Assembly: GCA_023430315.1 (NCBI GenBank)
Contig: JAEZAW010000334.1
Span: forward strand, 1-38,391
Source of the DNA: Pseudomonadota bacterium
GTDB lineage: Bacteria > Pseudomonadota > Alphaproteobacteria > Rhizobiales > Hyphomicrobiaceae
DNA length: 38,391 bases
Direction of reading: 5' to 3'
The notes beneath the pieces are model-generated. The model searched no databases. It was given only the letters and a program-made list of their open reading frames with translations, and was not told the DNA's origin. The translations under genes were made by a program, and so were the position numbers. Of the stretch, positions 15,138-22,501 are shown piece by piece (position 1 is the stretch's first letter; every line of letters begins with the position of its first letter).

Positions 15138-17087
15138 ATGGCCCTGATGTCCCAGATCACAGAGCAGACGGCGCCGACCGCGGACGTCTCGATCGGCCGG
15201 ATCGTGTCGGTTACCGGCGCCAAGGCCATTGTCCTGCTCGATAGCGACGGACGTATGCGCGATCCAGCGACACGCCCGGACATGGGCACGCTGCTCGCCA
15301 TCGAGACGGCGGAGACCATCGTGCTCGCGATCGTGTCAGCCCTCAGCGTACCGGTGCCGGCTCAGCGCGAAGGCGAGAACGAAATCCGCATCGCCGAGCT
15401 TGGCCTCGTCGGTGAGCTCCGGCGCGACCACGATGGCACGCCCTCCAGCTTCAATCGCGGCGTGAGCATGTATCCGGGCCTCGGCGATCGCGTCCGGGTT
15501 GCCTCGAAGATGGAGCTTCACCAGGCCTTCTGCGGCGATATCGATCGCTCGGTCCGCGTCGGCTGCCTGCGGCAGGACAACTCCATTCCGGCCATGGTGC
15601 GCGTCGACGATCTGCTCGGCAAACACTTCGCCGTGCTCGGCACGACCGGCACCGGCAAGTCCTGCACGACCGCGCTCATCCTGCGCTCCATCCTCGAGAA
15701 GAACCCTCAGGCCCACATCGTGCTGCTCGATCCGCACAACGAGTACGCCCCCGCATTCCCCGAGTGGGGCGAGGTGATCTCGCCGCGCAACATGCAGCTT
15801 CCCTTCTGGCTGCTCACGTTCGAGGAGCTCATCGAGGTTCTGATCGGCGATCCCTCCGAGAGGAAGCACGAGGTCGAAATCCTTCAGGAGCTCATTCCGG
15901 TCGCCAAGAGCCGCTATAACTCGGGACGCAGCAAGGAAGGCCAGAGCGCGCGGACCCGCCTCGATGCCGGCCGCTTCACCATCGACACGCCCGTCCCCTA
16001 CCGCCTCTCGGACCTCACCTCGCTCATCGACGAGCGCATGGGCAAGCTCGAGAACAAGCGCGACATCGCGCCCTACCGTAATCTCAAGACACGCATCGAG
16101 ACGCTCTCGCTCGATCCACGCTATTCCTTCATGTTCGGCTCGCTCACCGTCTATGACGGCATGGCACAGATCCTCGGCCGCATCTTCCGCGTGCCCGTCG
16201 AGAGTAAACCGATCACCATCCTCGAACTGACCGGCCTGCCGACTGAGATCGTCAACGTGGTCGTCTCGGTGCTGTGCCGCATGACTTTCGACTTCGCGCT
16301 CTGGGGTGAGGGCAAGGTGCCGGTGACCATCGTGTGCGAAGAGGCACATCGCTACGTGCCGGCCAATCCTGCACTCGGCTTCGAGCCTTGCAAGCGCGCC
16401 ATTGCCAAGATCGCCAAGGAAGGCCGCAAGTATGGCGCCTCGCTAGCCATCGTCACCCAGCGCCCGGCGGAGATCGATCCGACGATCCTCTCCCAGTGCA
16501 ACACCGTCTTCGCGCTGCGCATGTCCAATGACCGCGACCAGGAGATCGTGAAATCGGCCATCTCGGACACGGGCTCCGGCCTGCTCGACTTCCTTTCCGC
16601 GCTCGGTCAGCGCGAGGCCATTGCCTTCGGCGACGGCGTGACGTTGCCGGTTCGCATCCGCTTCGACGACCTGCCGAAGCACGCCATGCCGCGCAGCTCC
16701 TCCGCCATGTTCACCACCATGTGGCAGCAGGCGAGCACGGATACCGGATTCCTCGAGCAGATCGTGGAGAAGTGGCGCCTCTCGGTCAGCGGCTCGCCGG
16801 CAACGGAGACCAGCCAGACCGCGCTCTTCGCCGATGCCATGGGTCTGACAGGCACGCCCGAGCCCGCGGCACAGCCGCGGAGCCCTGCTCCGGCCGCACC
16901 CGTGGAGCAGCGCCGCTATGCACCCACGCCCTCGCCGTCACCGGAGCCCGCCAGCCAGCGCCCGCGCCTCGCCGAGCCCGCCGCCCATGGAAACATGGCC
17001 CACACGGCCGCGCCGCCGGCATCCCCCGCTCAGGCCTCCAATGCATTGAGGAACCTGCGCGACCGACTCAATCGCAGTGGACGCTGA
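15138..17087 (+). CDS. HerA-like ATPase (DUF87/helicase HerA central domain)
   Basis: A 649-residue FtsK/HerA-superfamily ATPase. The first roughly 150 residues resemble the HerA beta-barrel (SIGRIVSVTGAKAIVLLDSD). Walker A is GTTGTGKS at residues 168-175, Walker B is VTIVCEEAHRYVP near 396-408, and the sensor region reads LAIVTQRPAEIDPTILSQCN. The last 100 residues are Pro/Ala-rich and probably disordered. The start at 15138 has GAGG 9 bases upstream. HerA proteins form hexameric DNA translocases, usually with a NurA nuclease, or with SIR2 or other effectors in phage defence. Neither is adjacent here, so this is more likely the conserved stand-alone alphaproteobacterial form. Function is unproven. 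Confidence 0.9.
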   Translation: MALMSQITEQTAPTADVSIGRIVSVTGAKAIVLLDSDGRMRDPATRPDMGTLLAIETAETIVLAIVSALSVPVPAQREGENEIRIAELGLVGELRRDHDGTPSSFNRGVSMYPGLGDRVRVASKMELHQAFCGDIDRSVRVGCLRQDNSIPAMVRVDDLLGKHFAVLGTTGTGKSCTTALILRSILEKNPQAHIVLLDPHNEYAPAFPEWGEVISPRNMQLPFWLLTFEELIEVLIGDPSERKHEVEILQELIPVAKSRYNSGRSKEGQSARTRLDAGRFTIDTPVPYRLSDLTSLIDERMGKLENKRDIAPYRNLKTRIETLSLDPRYSFMFGSLTVYDGMAQILGRIFRVPVESKPITILELTGLPTEIVNVVVSVLCRMTFDFALWGEGKVPVTIVCEEAHRYVPANPALGFEPCKRAIAKIAKEGRKYGASLAIVTQRPAEIDPTILSQCNTVFALRMSNDRDQEIVKSAISDTGSGLLDFLSALGQREAIAFGDGVTLPVRIRFDDLPKHAMPRSSSAMFTTMWQQASTDTGFLEQIVEKWRLSVSGSPATETSQTALFADAMGLTGTPEPAAQPRSPAPAAPVEQRRYAPTPSPSPEPASQRPRLAEPAAHGNMAHTAAPPASPAQASNALRNLRDRLNRSGR

Positions 17088-17119
17088 GGCAATCCCGACC
17101 GCGGGCCGCACTTCAGTTC

Positions 17120-17148
17120 GTGACAAGCTAAACGCCCACGGACTATGA
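17120..17148 (+). promoter_or_regulatory. sigma70-like promoter candidate for a non-coding RNA
   Basis: A GTGACA box at 17120-17125 (five of six matches to TTGACA), a 17-base spacer and CTATGA at 17143-17148 lie 33 bases past the herA-like stop. CTATGA resembles the relaxed -10 used in alphaproteobacteria. Predicted transcription starts near 17154, where the first strong helix begins. Confidence 0.4.
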
Positions 17149-17151
17149 ACA

Positions 17152-17546
17152 TGCAGTGCTGCGTGTGATTCTGCCGTCACGCAATTCATGTAGGTGAGCA
17201 CTGTAACGTGCGCACCTCGTACTGCGTGGCGCGTGGTGGTGTGCCTGATGGTGCGGTCACACGGCCAAAGTGCCGATGGGCCGCACACGTGTTGCAGGGC
17301 ACACTCAGACAACGCTGCAGGACTGACGAGCGGTGCACTATCGCTCGTGTCCGAGGTTCGGGGCTCGCGAGATCCATTCTCAATAGCCGCTGGACAGTAG
17401 TGTTCACATCGTACTGCGTCTCAGGACAGCGTCGGGCGTCGAGGCAGTCGAGCGACTGAGCATCGTTCTGCTGCTTCCCGTATCCGTGGTCCACACATCC
17501 GCATGGAAAGGCTGGAGCAGCCGCTTGCTCCAGCCTTTCTGTTTTT
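17152..17546 (+). ncRNA. candidate structured non-coding RNA, unknown family
   Basis: About 395 bases contain no credible gene but show successive complementary segments. P1 is CAGTGCT/AGCACTG (17154-17160/17197-17203), enclosing GCGTG/CACGC (17161-17165/17178-17182). P3 is GTGCGG/CCGCAC (17251-17256/17281-17286), with inner CGGC/GCCG (17262-17265/17272-17275). P4 is ACGAGCG/CGCTCGT (17326-17332/17342-17348), and P5 is CAGTC/GACTG (17445-17449/17454-17458). A promoter-like element precedes it and a strong terminator closes it. Conserved motifs of RNase P RNA, tmRNA, SRP RNA and 6S RNA were looked for and not found. It could instead be the long 3' end of the herA-like transcript. Confidence 0.45.
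17507..17546 (+). terminator. strong Rho-independent terminator
   Basis: A perfect 12-bp stem (AAAGGCTGGAGC at 17507-17518 with GCTCCAGCCTTT at 17527-17538) is followed by CTGTTTTT. It points along the plus strand only. It ends either the candidate non-coding RNA or the herA-like message. The nearest coding stop is 420 bases upstream, which is unusually far. Confidence 0.88.
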
Positions 17547-17738
17547 GCGCTACCCATTCTCGCGCCTCGGCAGCATCGCGCGCCCTCCGAGCCACACTTC
17601 ACGAGCGATCGTCAGACCCCACCTCGCGCCCTCATCGGCTGGCTGCTAGAGAGGCAGCCGGAGCGACGCCCGTAGCGTCGAGCGCCAGTGGCGAGGTCTG
17701 CGGCCCGGGGTATTGGGCCCAATCGAGGGGAAAGCGGC
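17547..17738 (+). other. hairpin-rich leader of the small membrane protein gene
   Basis: Three successive hairpins lie between the terminator and the start at 17739: GGCTGC/GCAGCC (17641-17646/17654-17659), CGACGC/GCGTCG (17664-17669/17675-17680) and GGCCC/GGGCC (17702-17706/17715-17719). The last ends just before the GAGGGG ribosome-binding site at 17725-17730. A regulatory leader is possible, but no known riboswitch was recognised. Confidence 0.35.
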
Positions 17739-18101
17739 ATGCTGGGATATATCATCCTCATGATTCTCCAGATCGGGGGCGCGTGGGTACTGGCCCCTCA
17801 AATCAAGCGCTATCTTCCCGCCATCCCGCAGTTTGGCGGCTATAACGTCGAGATCTTCGTTTGGGCGGTGCTTTTCGCCATCGTCGTTTTCGTGATCGGC
17901 TTCGTCGGCTCGCTCGTCCTCAAGGGAGTGCGGACGCCAGGGCCCGGGACGCTGACGGTCTCCCTCATTCTGGCGCTGATATTTGCGGCGCTCACGTTCG
18001 TGCCGCCGATCACCCAGGCCGCCGCCCAGTTCATTCCGCAGCTCGAGATTCTGCTCTGGCCCCTGATCGGCGCCGCGATCGGCTATTTCCTCAAGCGCTG
18101 A
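17739..18101 (+). CDS. small integral membrane protein, unknown function
   Basis: A 120-residue hydrophobic protein with three or four predicted helices: about residues 2-20 (LGYIILMILQIGGAWVLAP), 38-62 (VEIFVWAVLFAIVVFVIGFV), 70-90 and 98-118. Short polar loops separate them (QIKRYLPAIPQFGGYN; KGVRTPGPG), and it ends in Lys-Arg. I do not recognise a named family. The start at 17739 has a clear GAGGGG site 8 bases upstream, and hydrophobicity begins at once, which supports this start over an upstream frame at 17688. It stands alone between the hairpin-rich leader and ilvC. Codon use looks normal for the window, so it is probably a genuine gene. Confidence 0.75.
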   Translation: MLGYIILMILQIGGAWVLAPQIKRYLPAIPQFGGYNVEIFVWAVLFAIVVFVIGFVGSLVLKGVRTPGPGTLTVSLILALIFAALTFVPPITQAAAQFIPQLEILLWPLIGAAIGYFLKR

Positions 18102-18193
18102 GGCCAAGCGTTAGGGCCAAGCGCTGGGGGACGAACAAGCCGCGTACGGATCGGCCTCTTTCTGGTAAACTGCGGAATGCGGGCCCGTGCCGC

Positions 18194-18212
18194 GCGCCGG
18201 AAGGCGCCTTTT
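18194..18212 (+). terminator. weak hairpin with short T run upstream of ilvC
   Basis: GCGCC (18194-18198) pairs with GGCGC (18203-18207) around a GGAA loop, followed by CTTTT. It lies 93 bases past the small membrane gene and 102 bases before ilvC. It may be a weak terminator of the former or an attenuator element of the latter. No leader peptide rich in Ile/Val/Leu was seen. Confidence 0.3.
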
Positions 18213-18313
18213 CGCTTGCAAGAGGGCCGCTTTAGCCGCTAGGCGTTCGGGCCATCGAATTCCATCATTCGAACCCAACCCGAAAAGCCCAGTCTCGTCC
18301 AGGGGAAGCACCC

Positions 18314-19333
18314 ATGCGCGTTTATTACGATCGTGATGCCGACATCAACCTCATCAAGAGCAAGAAGGTCGCCATCATCGGCTACGGCAGCCAGGGCCAT
18401 GCCCATACGCTCAACCTTCGCGATTCCGGCGCCAAGAACCTCGTGGTGGCGTTGCGCAAGGGCTCTGCCAGCGCCAAGAAGGCCGAGGCCGAGAATCTCA
18501 AGGTGATGGAGGTCGCCGAGGCAGCCAAGTGGGCCGACGTCATGATGTTGCTGACGCCGGACGAGCTTCAGGCGGACATCTATCGCGACCACCTGCACAA
18601 GAACATGAAAGAGGGCGCCGCGATCATGTTCGCGCACGGCCTCAACGTGCACTTCAACCTGATCGAGCCGCGCGACGACATTGACGTCGGCATGGTCGCG
18701 CCGAAGGGCCCCGGCCACACCGTGCGCTCGGAGTATCTGCGCGGCGGCGGCGTGCCTTGCCTCATTGCCATCGACAAGGATCGCAGCGGCAATGCGCATG
18801 ACCTCTTTCTGTCGTACGCTTCGGCGATCGGCGGCGGCAAGGCCGGCATCATCGAGACGACCTTCAAGGAAGAGTGCGAGACCGATCTCTTCGGCGAGCA
18901 GGTCGTGCTGTGCGGCGGTCTCGTCGAGCTGATCCGCGCCGGCTTCGAGACGCTGGTGGAAGCCGGCTATGCGCCGGAGATGGCCTACTTCGAGTGCCTG
19001 CACGAGGTGAAGCTGATTGTCGACCTCATCTACGAGGGCGGCATCGCGAACATGAACTACTCGATCTCGAACACGGCCGAGTTCGGCGAGTACGCGACGG
19101 GCAAGCGCATCATCACCGACACAACGCGCGCCGAGATGAAGAAGGTGCTCAACGACATCCAGACCGGCGTGTTCACGTCCGAGTGGATCCGCGAGTGCAA
19201 GGCCGGCCAGCCGAAGTTCAAGGCCACGCGCCGTCTCAACGACGCGCATCAGATCGAGGAAATCGGCGCGAAACTCCGCGCCATGATGCCCTGGATCAAG
19301 GCCGGCGCGCTGGTCGATAAGAGCAAGAACTGA
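18314..19333 (+). CDS. ilvC: ketol-acid reductoisomerase (NADP+), class I
   Basis: A 339-residue enzyme of valine, leucine and isoleucine synthesis that isomerises and reduces acetolactate or acetohydroxybutyrate. The N-terminal Rossmann motif is GYGSQGHAH (G23-G28), with the MVAPKGPGHTVRSEY segment after it. The Mg-binding residues are in ETDLFGEQ, and the second acidic cluster is in MAYFECLHEVKLIVDLIYEGG. The length matches class I enzymes of about 330-340 residues. An AGGGGAAG site precedes the ATG. It is monocistronic here, without ilvBN adjacent, and a strong hairpin terminator follows. Confidence 0.98.
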   Translation: MRVYYDRDADINLIKSKKVAIIGYGSQGHAHTLNLRDSGAKNLVVALRKGSASAKKAEAENLKVMEVAEAAKWADVMMLLTPDELQADIYRDHLHKNMKEGAAIMFAHGLNVHFNLIEPRDDIDVGMVAPKGPGHTVRSEYLRGGGVPCLIAIDKDRSGNAHDLFLSYASAIGGGKAGIIETTFKEECETDLFGEQVVLCGGLVELIRAGFETLVEAGYAPEMAYFECLHEVKLIVDLIYEGGIANMNYSISNTAEFGEYATGKRIITDTTRAEMKKVLNDIQTGVFTSEWIRECKAGQPKFKATRRLNDAHQIEEIGAKLRAMMPWIKAGALVDKSKN

Positions 19334-19355
19334 CATTTGCGACATAGCTCGTTGG

Positions 19356-19387
19356 CTGCGGGGCGGGTCGCACGATCCGCCCCGCAG
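19356..19387 (+). terminator. ilvC terminator hairpin
   Basis: CTGCGGGGCGG (19356-19366) pairs perfectly with CCGCCCCGCAG (19377-19387), and three more pairs narrow the loop to GCAC. It starts 22 bases past the ilvC stop and is followed by TCGTTT. It lies just upstream of the acetyltransferase's ribosome-binding site, so the two genes are probably separate units. Confidence 0.75.
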
Positions 19388-19405
19388 TCGTTTGGAGAGC
19401 AGATT

Positions 19406-19915
19406 ATGTCACCCGAGATCCGCCAGATTCGCGAGGAGGATATCGGCAGCTTTCGCAGTGCCGTCGACGTCGTTGCGCGCGAACGGCAGTATCTCTACCT
19501 GACCGAGGCACCACCGATCGAAGAGGTCCAAGCGATGGTGCGTGGGGTACTCGCCAAAGGCACACCGCTGATCGTGCTGCTCGATGGCGGCGATGTTGTT
19601 GGGTGGTGCAACATCTTCTCGCTGCAACGTGCCGTGCAGGCCCACGTCGGGATCGTCGCGATGGGCCTAAAACCAGAGTGGCGCGATCGGGGCTGGGGCA
19701 CCAGATTGATGCAGACGGCGCTCGCGGATGCGGACGCCTTCGGCTTCACGCGCATCGAACTGACCGTGCTTTCGTCGAATGCACGTGCGGCGGCGCTCTA
19801 TCGGAAGTTGGGCTTCATCGAGGAAGGCATCAAGCGCCAATCGGTGCACATCGGAGAAACCTACTTCGACGAGGTCATGATGGCGCGCCTCAAGCCCGAG
19901 AACGAGGGTGCTTAG
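19406..19915 (+). CDS. GNAT-family N-acetyltransferase
   Basis: A 169-residue GCN5-related acetyltransferase. The acetyl-CoA binding motif A is visible as VGIVAMGLKPEWRDRGWGTRLM (R/Q-x-x-G-x-G/A). The family's C-terminal pattern follows: IELTVLSSNARAAALYRKLGF then EEGIKR. The latter part resembles the RimI/ribosomal-protein or small-molecule group with an ALYRKLGF motif. The substrate is unknown. The ATG at 19406 has GGAG 8 bases upstream, and the longer upstream frame runs through the ilvC terminator. It converges on glcF with 6 bases between the stops. Confidence 0.92.
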   Translation: MSPEIRQIREEDIGSFRSAVDVVARERQYLYLTEAPPIEEVQAMVRGVLAKGTPLIVLLDGGDVVGWCNIFSLQRAVQAHVGIVAMGLKPEWRDRGWGTRLMQTALADADAFGFTRIELTVLSSNARAAALYRKLGFIEEGIKRQSVHIGETYFDEVMMARLKPENEGA

Positions 19916-19921
19916 TCTGTC

Positions 19922-21265
19922 TCACGCCGCCACGTGACCCGGCACGTCCGAAACGAAGCCTTTAAAATTCTCGAGTCCACGCGGCACGGGACCGCCATAG
20001 GCCCAATCGAGCAGCTCAACCGTGTGCACGATCGGCAGATGCGTGCCGAGCCCGATCTGCGTGATGCACCCGAGATTGCCAGCCGCGACGAGGTCCGGCC
20101 GCACGCTCTCGATGTTCGCGACTTTGCGCGTGCGCAGCTCGCCCGCGAGCTCCGGCTGCAGGATGTTGTAGACGCCCGCCGAGCCACAGCAGATGTGCCC
20201 CTCGGGCGGTTCGAGCACCGTGAAGCCCGCCTTGCGCAGCAGGATCTTCGGCTCGCCCGTGATGCGCTGGCCATGCTGCATGGAGCACGCGGAATGATAG
20301 GCGACGCGCAGACTCGACCAGCGGCGCGGCGCGCCGAGATCGAAGCGCGTCAGGAATTCCGTGATGTCGAGCGCGAGCGCGGCGAGCTTCGCCGCCTTCT
20401 CGGCGTAGGCCGGCTCATGGCGCAGCAGGTGACCATAGTCCTTGACGGTCGTGCCGCAGCCCGAGGCATTGATGATGATGGCGTCGACAGGCTCGCGCTC
20501 CATCACCTTCCACCAGGCATCCACATTCTGCTTGGCCTGCGCGATCGCCTCTGCTTCGCGACCCATGTGATGAACGAGCGCGCCGCAGCATCCCGCACCC
20601 GCCGGCACGACTACGTCGACGCCGTTGCGCGCGAGCAGGCGGATCGTCGCGTCATTGATCTCGGGCCGCAGAACCTGCTGAGCACATCCTGCGAGCAGCA
20701 GCACACGTTTCAGGCGCTTGTCGCTCGTCGCGGCCGTGCCGGGACCATCGAAGCGCGCTTCGGCCAGTCGCTCGCGCGGCGCCAGCGCCAGCATGGCCGC
20801 GACTTCGGGAAAACCGAAGCGCGTGAAGAGCCCCGCGAACGGACGGCCGAGGGGAGCCAAGGCGAGCGCCTTGCGGAAACGCTCGGGATAAGGGATCAGG
20901 CGCGCGAGCACGCCGCGCACGAGACGCTCCTTTAGCGTGCGCTTGCCGGTTTGCTCGATGTGGGCGCGCGCGAGATCGACGAGATGCATGTAGTCGACGC
21001 CGCCAGGACAGGTCGTCATGCACGAGAGGCAGGAGAGACAGCGATCGACGTGGAACTGCACCTCGGGTGAGGCGTCGCGATCCCGCTCGAACATGTCCTT
21101 CATGAGATAGATGCGCCCGCGCGGGGAATCGCGCTCGTCACCCAGCATCACATAGGTCGAGCACGTCGCCGTGCAGAGGCCGCAGTGCACGCAGCGCTTC
21201 AGGATGCTGTCGGCTTCCGCGATGCGCGGATCCTGGAGCTGCTCGGCCGTGAAGTTCGTTTGCAT
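19922..21265 (-). CDS. glcF: glycolate oxidase iron-sulfur subunit
   Basis: A 447-residue subunit that passes electrons from the GlcD/GlcE flavin subunits to the respiratory chain. Two 4Fe-4S motifs are near the N-terminus: C25-C28-C31-C35 (CVHCGLCTATC) and C76-C79-C82-C86 (CLSCLSCMTTCPGG). Two CCG domains follow, with GAGCCGALVHHMG and GHICCGSAGVYN. The start at 21265 lies 13 bases after glcE, and an upstream extension would cover the end of glcE. It is the last gene of the glcDEF run and converges with the acetyltransferase. Confidence 0.95.
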   Translation of the reverse strand: MQTNFTAEQLQDPRIAEADSILKRCVHCGLCTATCSTYVMLGDERDSPRGRIYLMKDMFERDRDASPEVQFHVDRCLSCLSCMTTCPGGVDYMHLVDLARAHIEQTGKRTLKERLVRGVLARLIPYPERFRKALALAPLGRPFAGLFTRFGFPEVAAMLALAPRERLAEARFDGPGTAATSDKRLKRVLLLAGCAQQVLRPEINDATIRLLARNGVDVVVPAGAGCCGALVHHMGREAEAIAQAKQNVDAWWKVMEREPVDAIIINASGCGTTVKDYGHLLRHEPAYAEKAAKLAALALDITEFLTRFDLGAPRRWSSLRVAYHSACSMQHGQRITGEPKILLRKAGFTVLEPPEGHICCGSAGVYNILQPELAGELRTRKVANIESVRPDLVAAGNLGCITQIGLGTHLPIVHTVELLDWAYGGPVPRGLENFKGFVSDVPGHVAA

Positions 21266-21278
21266 GGTCGCGCAGTAC

Positions 21279-22499
21279 CTAAAGATCGGCGAGCATGCGC
21301 CCGCGGTTGAGAATGTCGGCCGGATCAAAGACCGCCTTGATGCCGCGCGTGATCGCGGCGAGGTCGGGCTCGAGGGGCTGGAAGACGTCGATCGACGCGC
21401 GAACGGCCGGCGCTGCGCGGATGAGCGTCGCGTGCCCGCCGTGATGGGCGATCACGCGGCGGACATCGGCGGCGCCGGCATCGGCCGTGTCGAGCACCTC
21501 CGCCCAGATGAGACCACCCGACCAGTCGTAGTACGCACGGCATTCCATGTAGCGTGCGATGGCCGCGACCACGGCTGGCCCCGACCGCGGCGCCGTCGAG
21601 ATGCGCCAGAGCGGCGCGGTGCTGCCCTGCAAAGGCGAGAGCTGACGCAGCTCATCCCAGAAGGCGCGCGCATTCTCGTCATCGAGCTCGTGGATCTCGC
21701 CAAAGGCACCCAGCGCCTCCTTGAGGCGATCGAGGCGATAGCGGAGCGAGCTTGCGAAAGCCTCGATGCGAATAGCGGTGACGGCTTTCTGCGCCGCCGC
21801 GAGACCAGCGTGTCGCAGTCGCGCCGCGAGCGGCGCCTGCAGATGGACGGCGCCTGAGACCTCGAACGGCGTACCGAGCGCCGCGCAAAGGGCCTCGATA
21901 CCCGAGGTATCGTCGAGGCCGAGAAAAACGAGTGCACCGGTGCGCTCGGGCCGCGGCAGAACTTTGAACGTGACGCTCGTCATGACGGCAAGCGTGCCCC
22001 AGCTCCCGCACACGGCGCGGCAGAGATCGTAGCCCGTGACATTCTTCATCACGCGTCCGCCGCCGCGGAAAGATTGGCCGGCGCCGGTGATGGCCTCGAT
22101 CCCGAGCAGGTGATCGCGTGCACCGCCCGCGATGACACGGCGGCTGCCGGAGAGGTTCGTCGCGAAGACGGCACCGATCGTGCCGCTCTTTGCCGGCGCG
22201 CCGAGCACCGGGCCGAGATCGATCGGCTCGAAGGCGAGCATCTGACCCTTATCCGCGAGCCGCTGCTCGATATCGGCAAGTGGCGTACCCGCGCGCGCAC
22301 CCATCACGAGCTCGGTCGGCTCGTAGAGCGTGACGCCGCTGAGCGAGGCCGTGGTGATCGCCAATCCAGAATTCGTCGGACGGCCGACCGCGCGCTTGGT
22401 GCCGGACCCGAGCACCTCGACGGGCATCTCGGCGCGGGCGGCATCCGCGATCAGGCGCTGAAGCTCGCGCTCGCTCCCCGGGCGGGCATTCTGCGACAC
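21279..22499 (-). CDS. glcE: glycolate oxidase FAD-binding subunit
   Basis: A 406-residue FAD-binding subunit of the glycolate oxidase complex. The FAD_binding_4 domain is visible as PVEVLGSGTKRAVGRP, then LGAPAKSGTIGAVFATNLSG and GGGRVMKNVTGYDLCRAVCGSWGTL. The C-terminus FDPADILNRGRMLADL is typical of GlcE. GTG at 22499 is the best start: GGGAG lies 8 bases upstream, within the end of glcD, whose stop is 2 bases before it. A TTG at 22505 overlaps that stop but would be too close to the ribosome-binding site. It is coupled to glcD and followed by glcF. Confidence 0.94.
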   Translation of the reverse strand: MSQNARPGSERELQRLIADAARAEMPVEVLGSGTKRAVGRPTNSGLAITTASLSGVTLYEPTELVMGARAGTPLADIEQRLADKGQMLAFEPIDLGPVLGAPAKSGTIGAVFATNLSGSRRVIAGGARDHLLGIEAITGAGQSFRGGGRVMKNVTGYDLCRAVCGSWGTLAVMTSVTFKVLPRPERTGALVFLGLDDTSGIEALCAALGTPFEVSGAVHLQAPLAARLRHAGLAAAQKAVTAIRIEAFASSLRYRLDRLKEALGAFGEIHELDDENARAFWDELRQLSPLQGSTAPLWRISTAPRSGPAVVAAIARYMECRAYYDWSGGLIWAEVLDTADAGAADVRRVIAHHGGHATLIRAAPAVRASIDVFQPLEPDLAAITRGIKAVFDPADILNRGRMLADL

Positions 22500-22501
22500 T
22501 T

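Noticed and set aside
15336..16349. 337-codon minus-strand frame opposite the HerA-like gene
   Set aside because: Walker A and B motifs are on the plus strand; the opposite frame is a composition artefact.
15138..17087. HerA-like ATPase as part of an anti-phage system
   Set aside because: No SIR2, NurA, nuclease, TIR or DUF4297-type effector is adjacent, and the surroundings are housekeeping genes.
17352..17367. GAGGTTCGGGGCTCG, resembling a T arm
   Set aside because: The loop lacks the conserved A and stem pairing breaks when the loop is set to seven bases; no acceptor stem.
17186..17602. 138-codon minus-strand frame in the gap after the HerA-like gene
   Set aside because: It is Cys/Arg-rich without domain features, runs through the terminator hairpin and lacks a ribosome-binding site.
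18239..19345. 368-codon minus-strand frame opposite ilvC
   Set aside because: ilvC is unambiguous; this frame mirrors its codon bias and has no ribosome-binding site.
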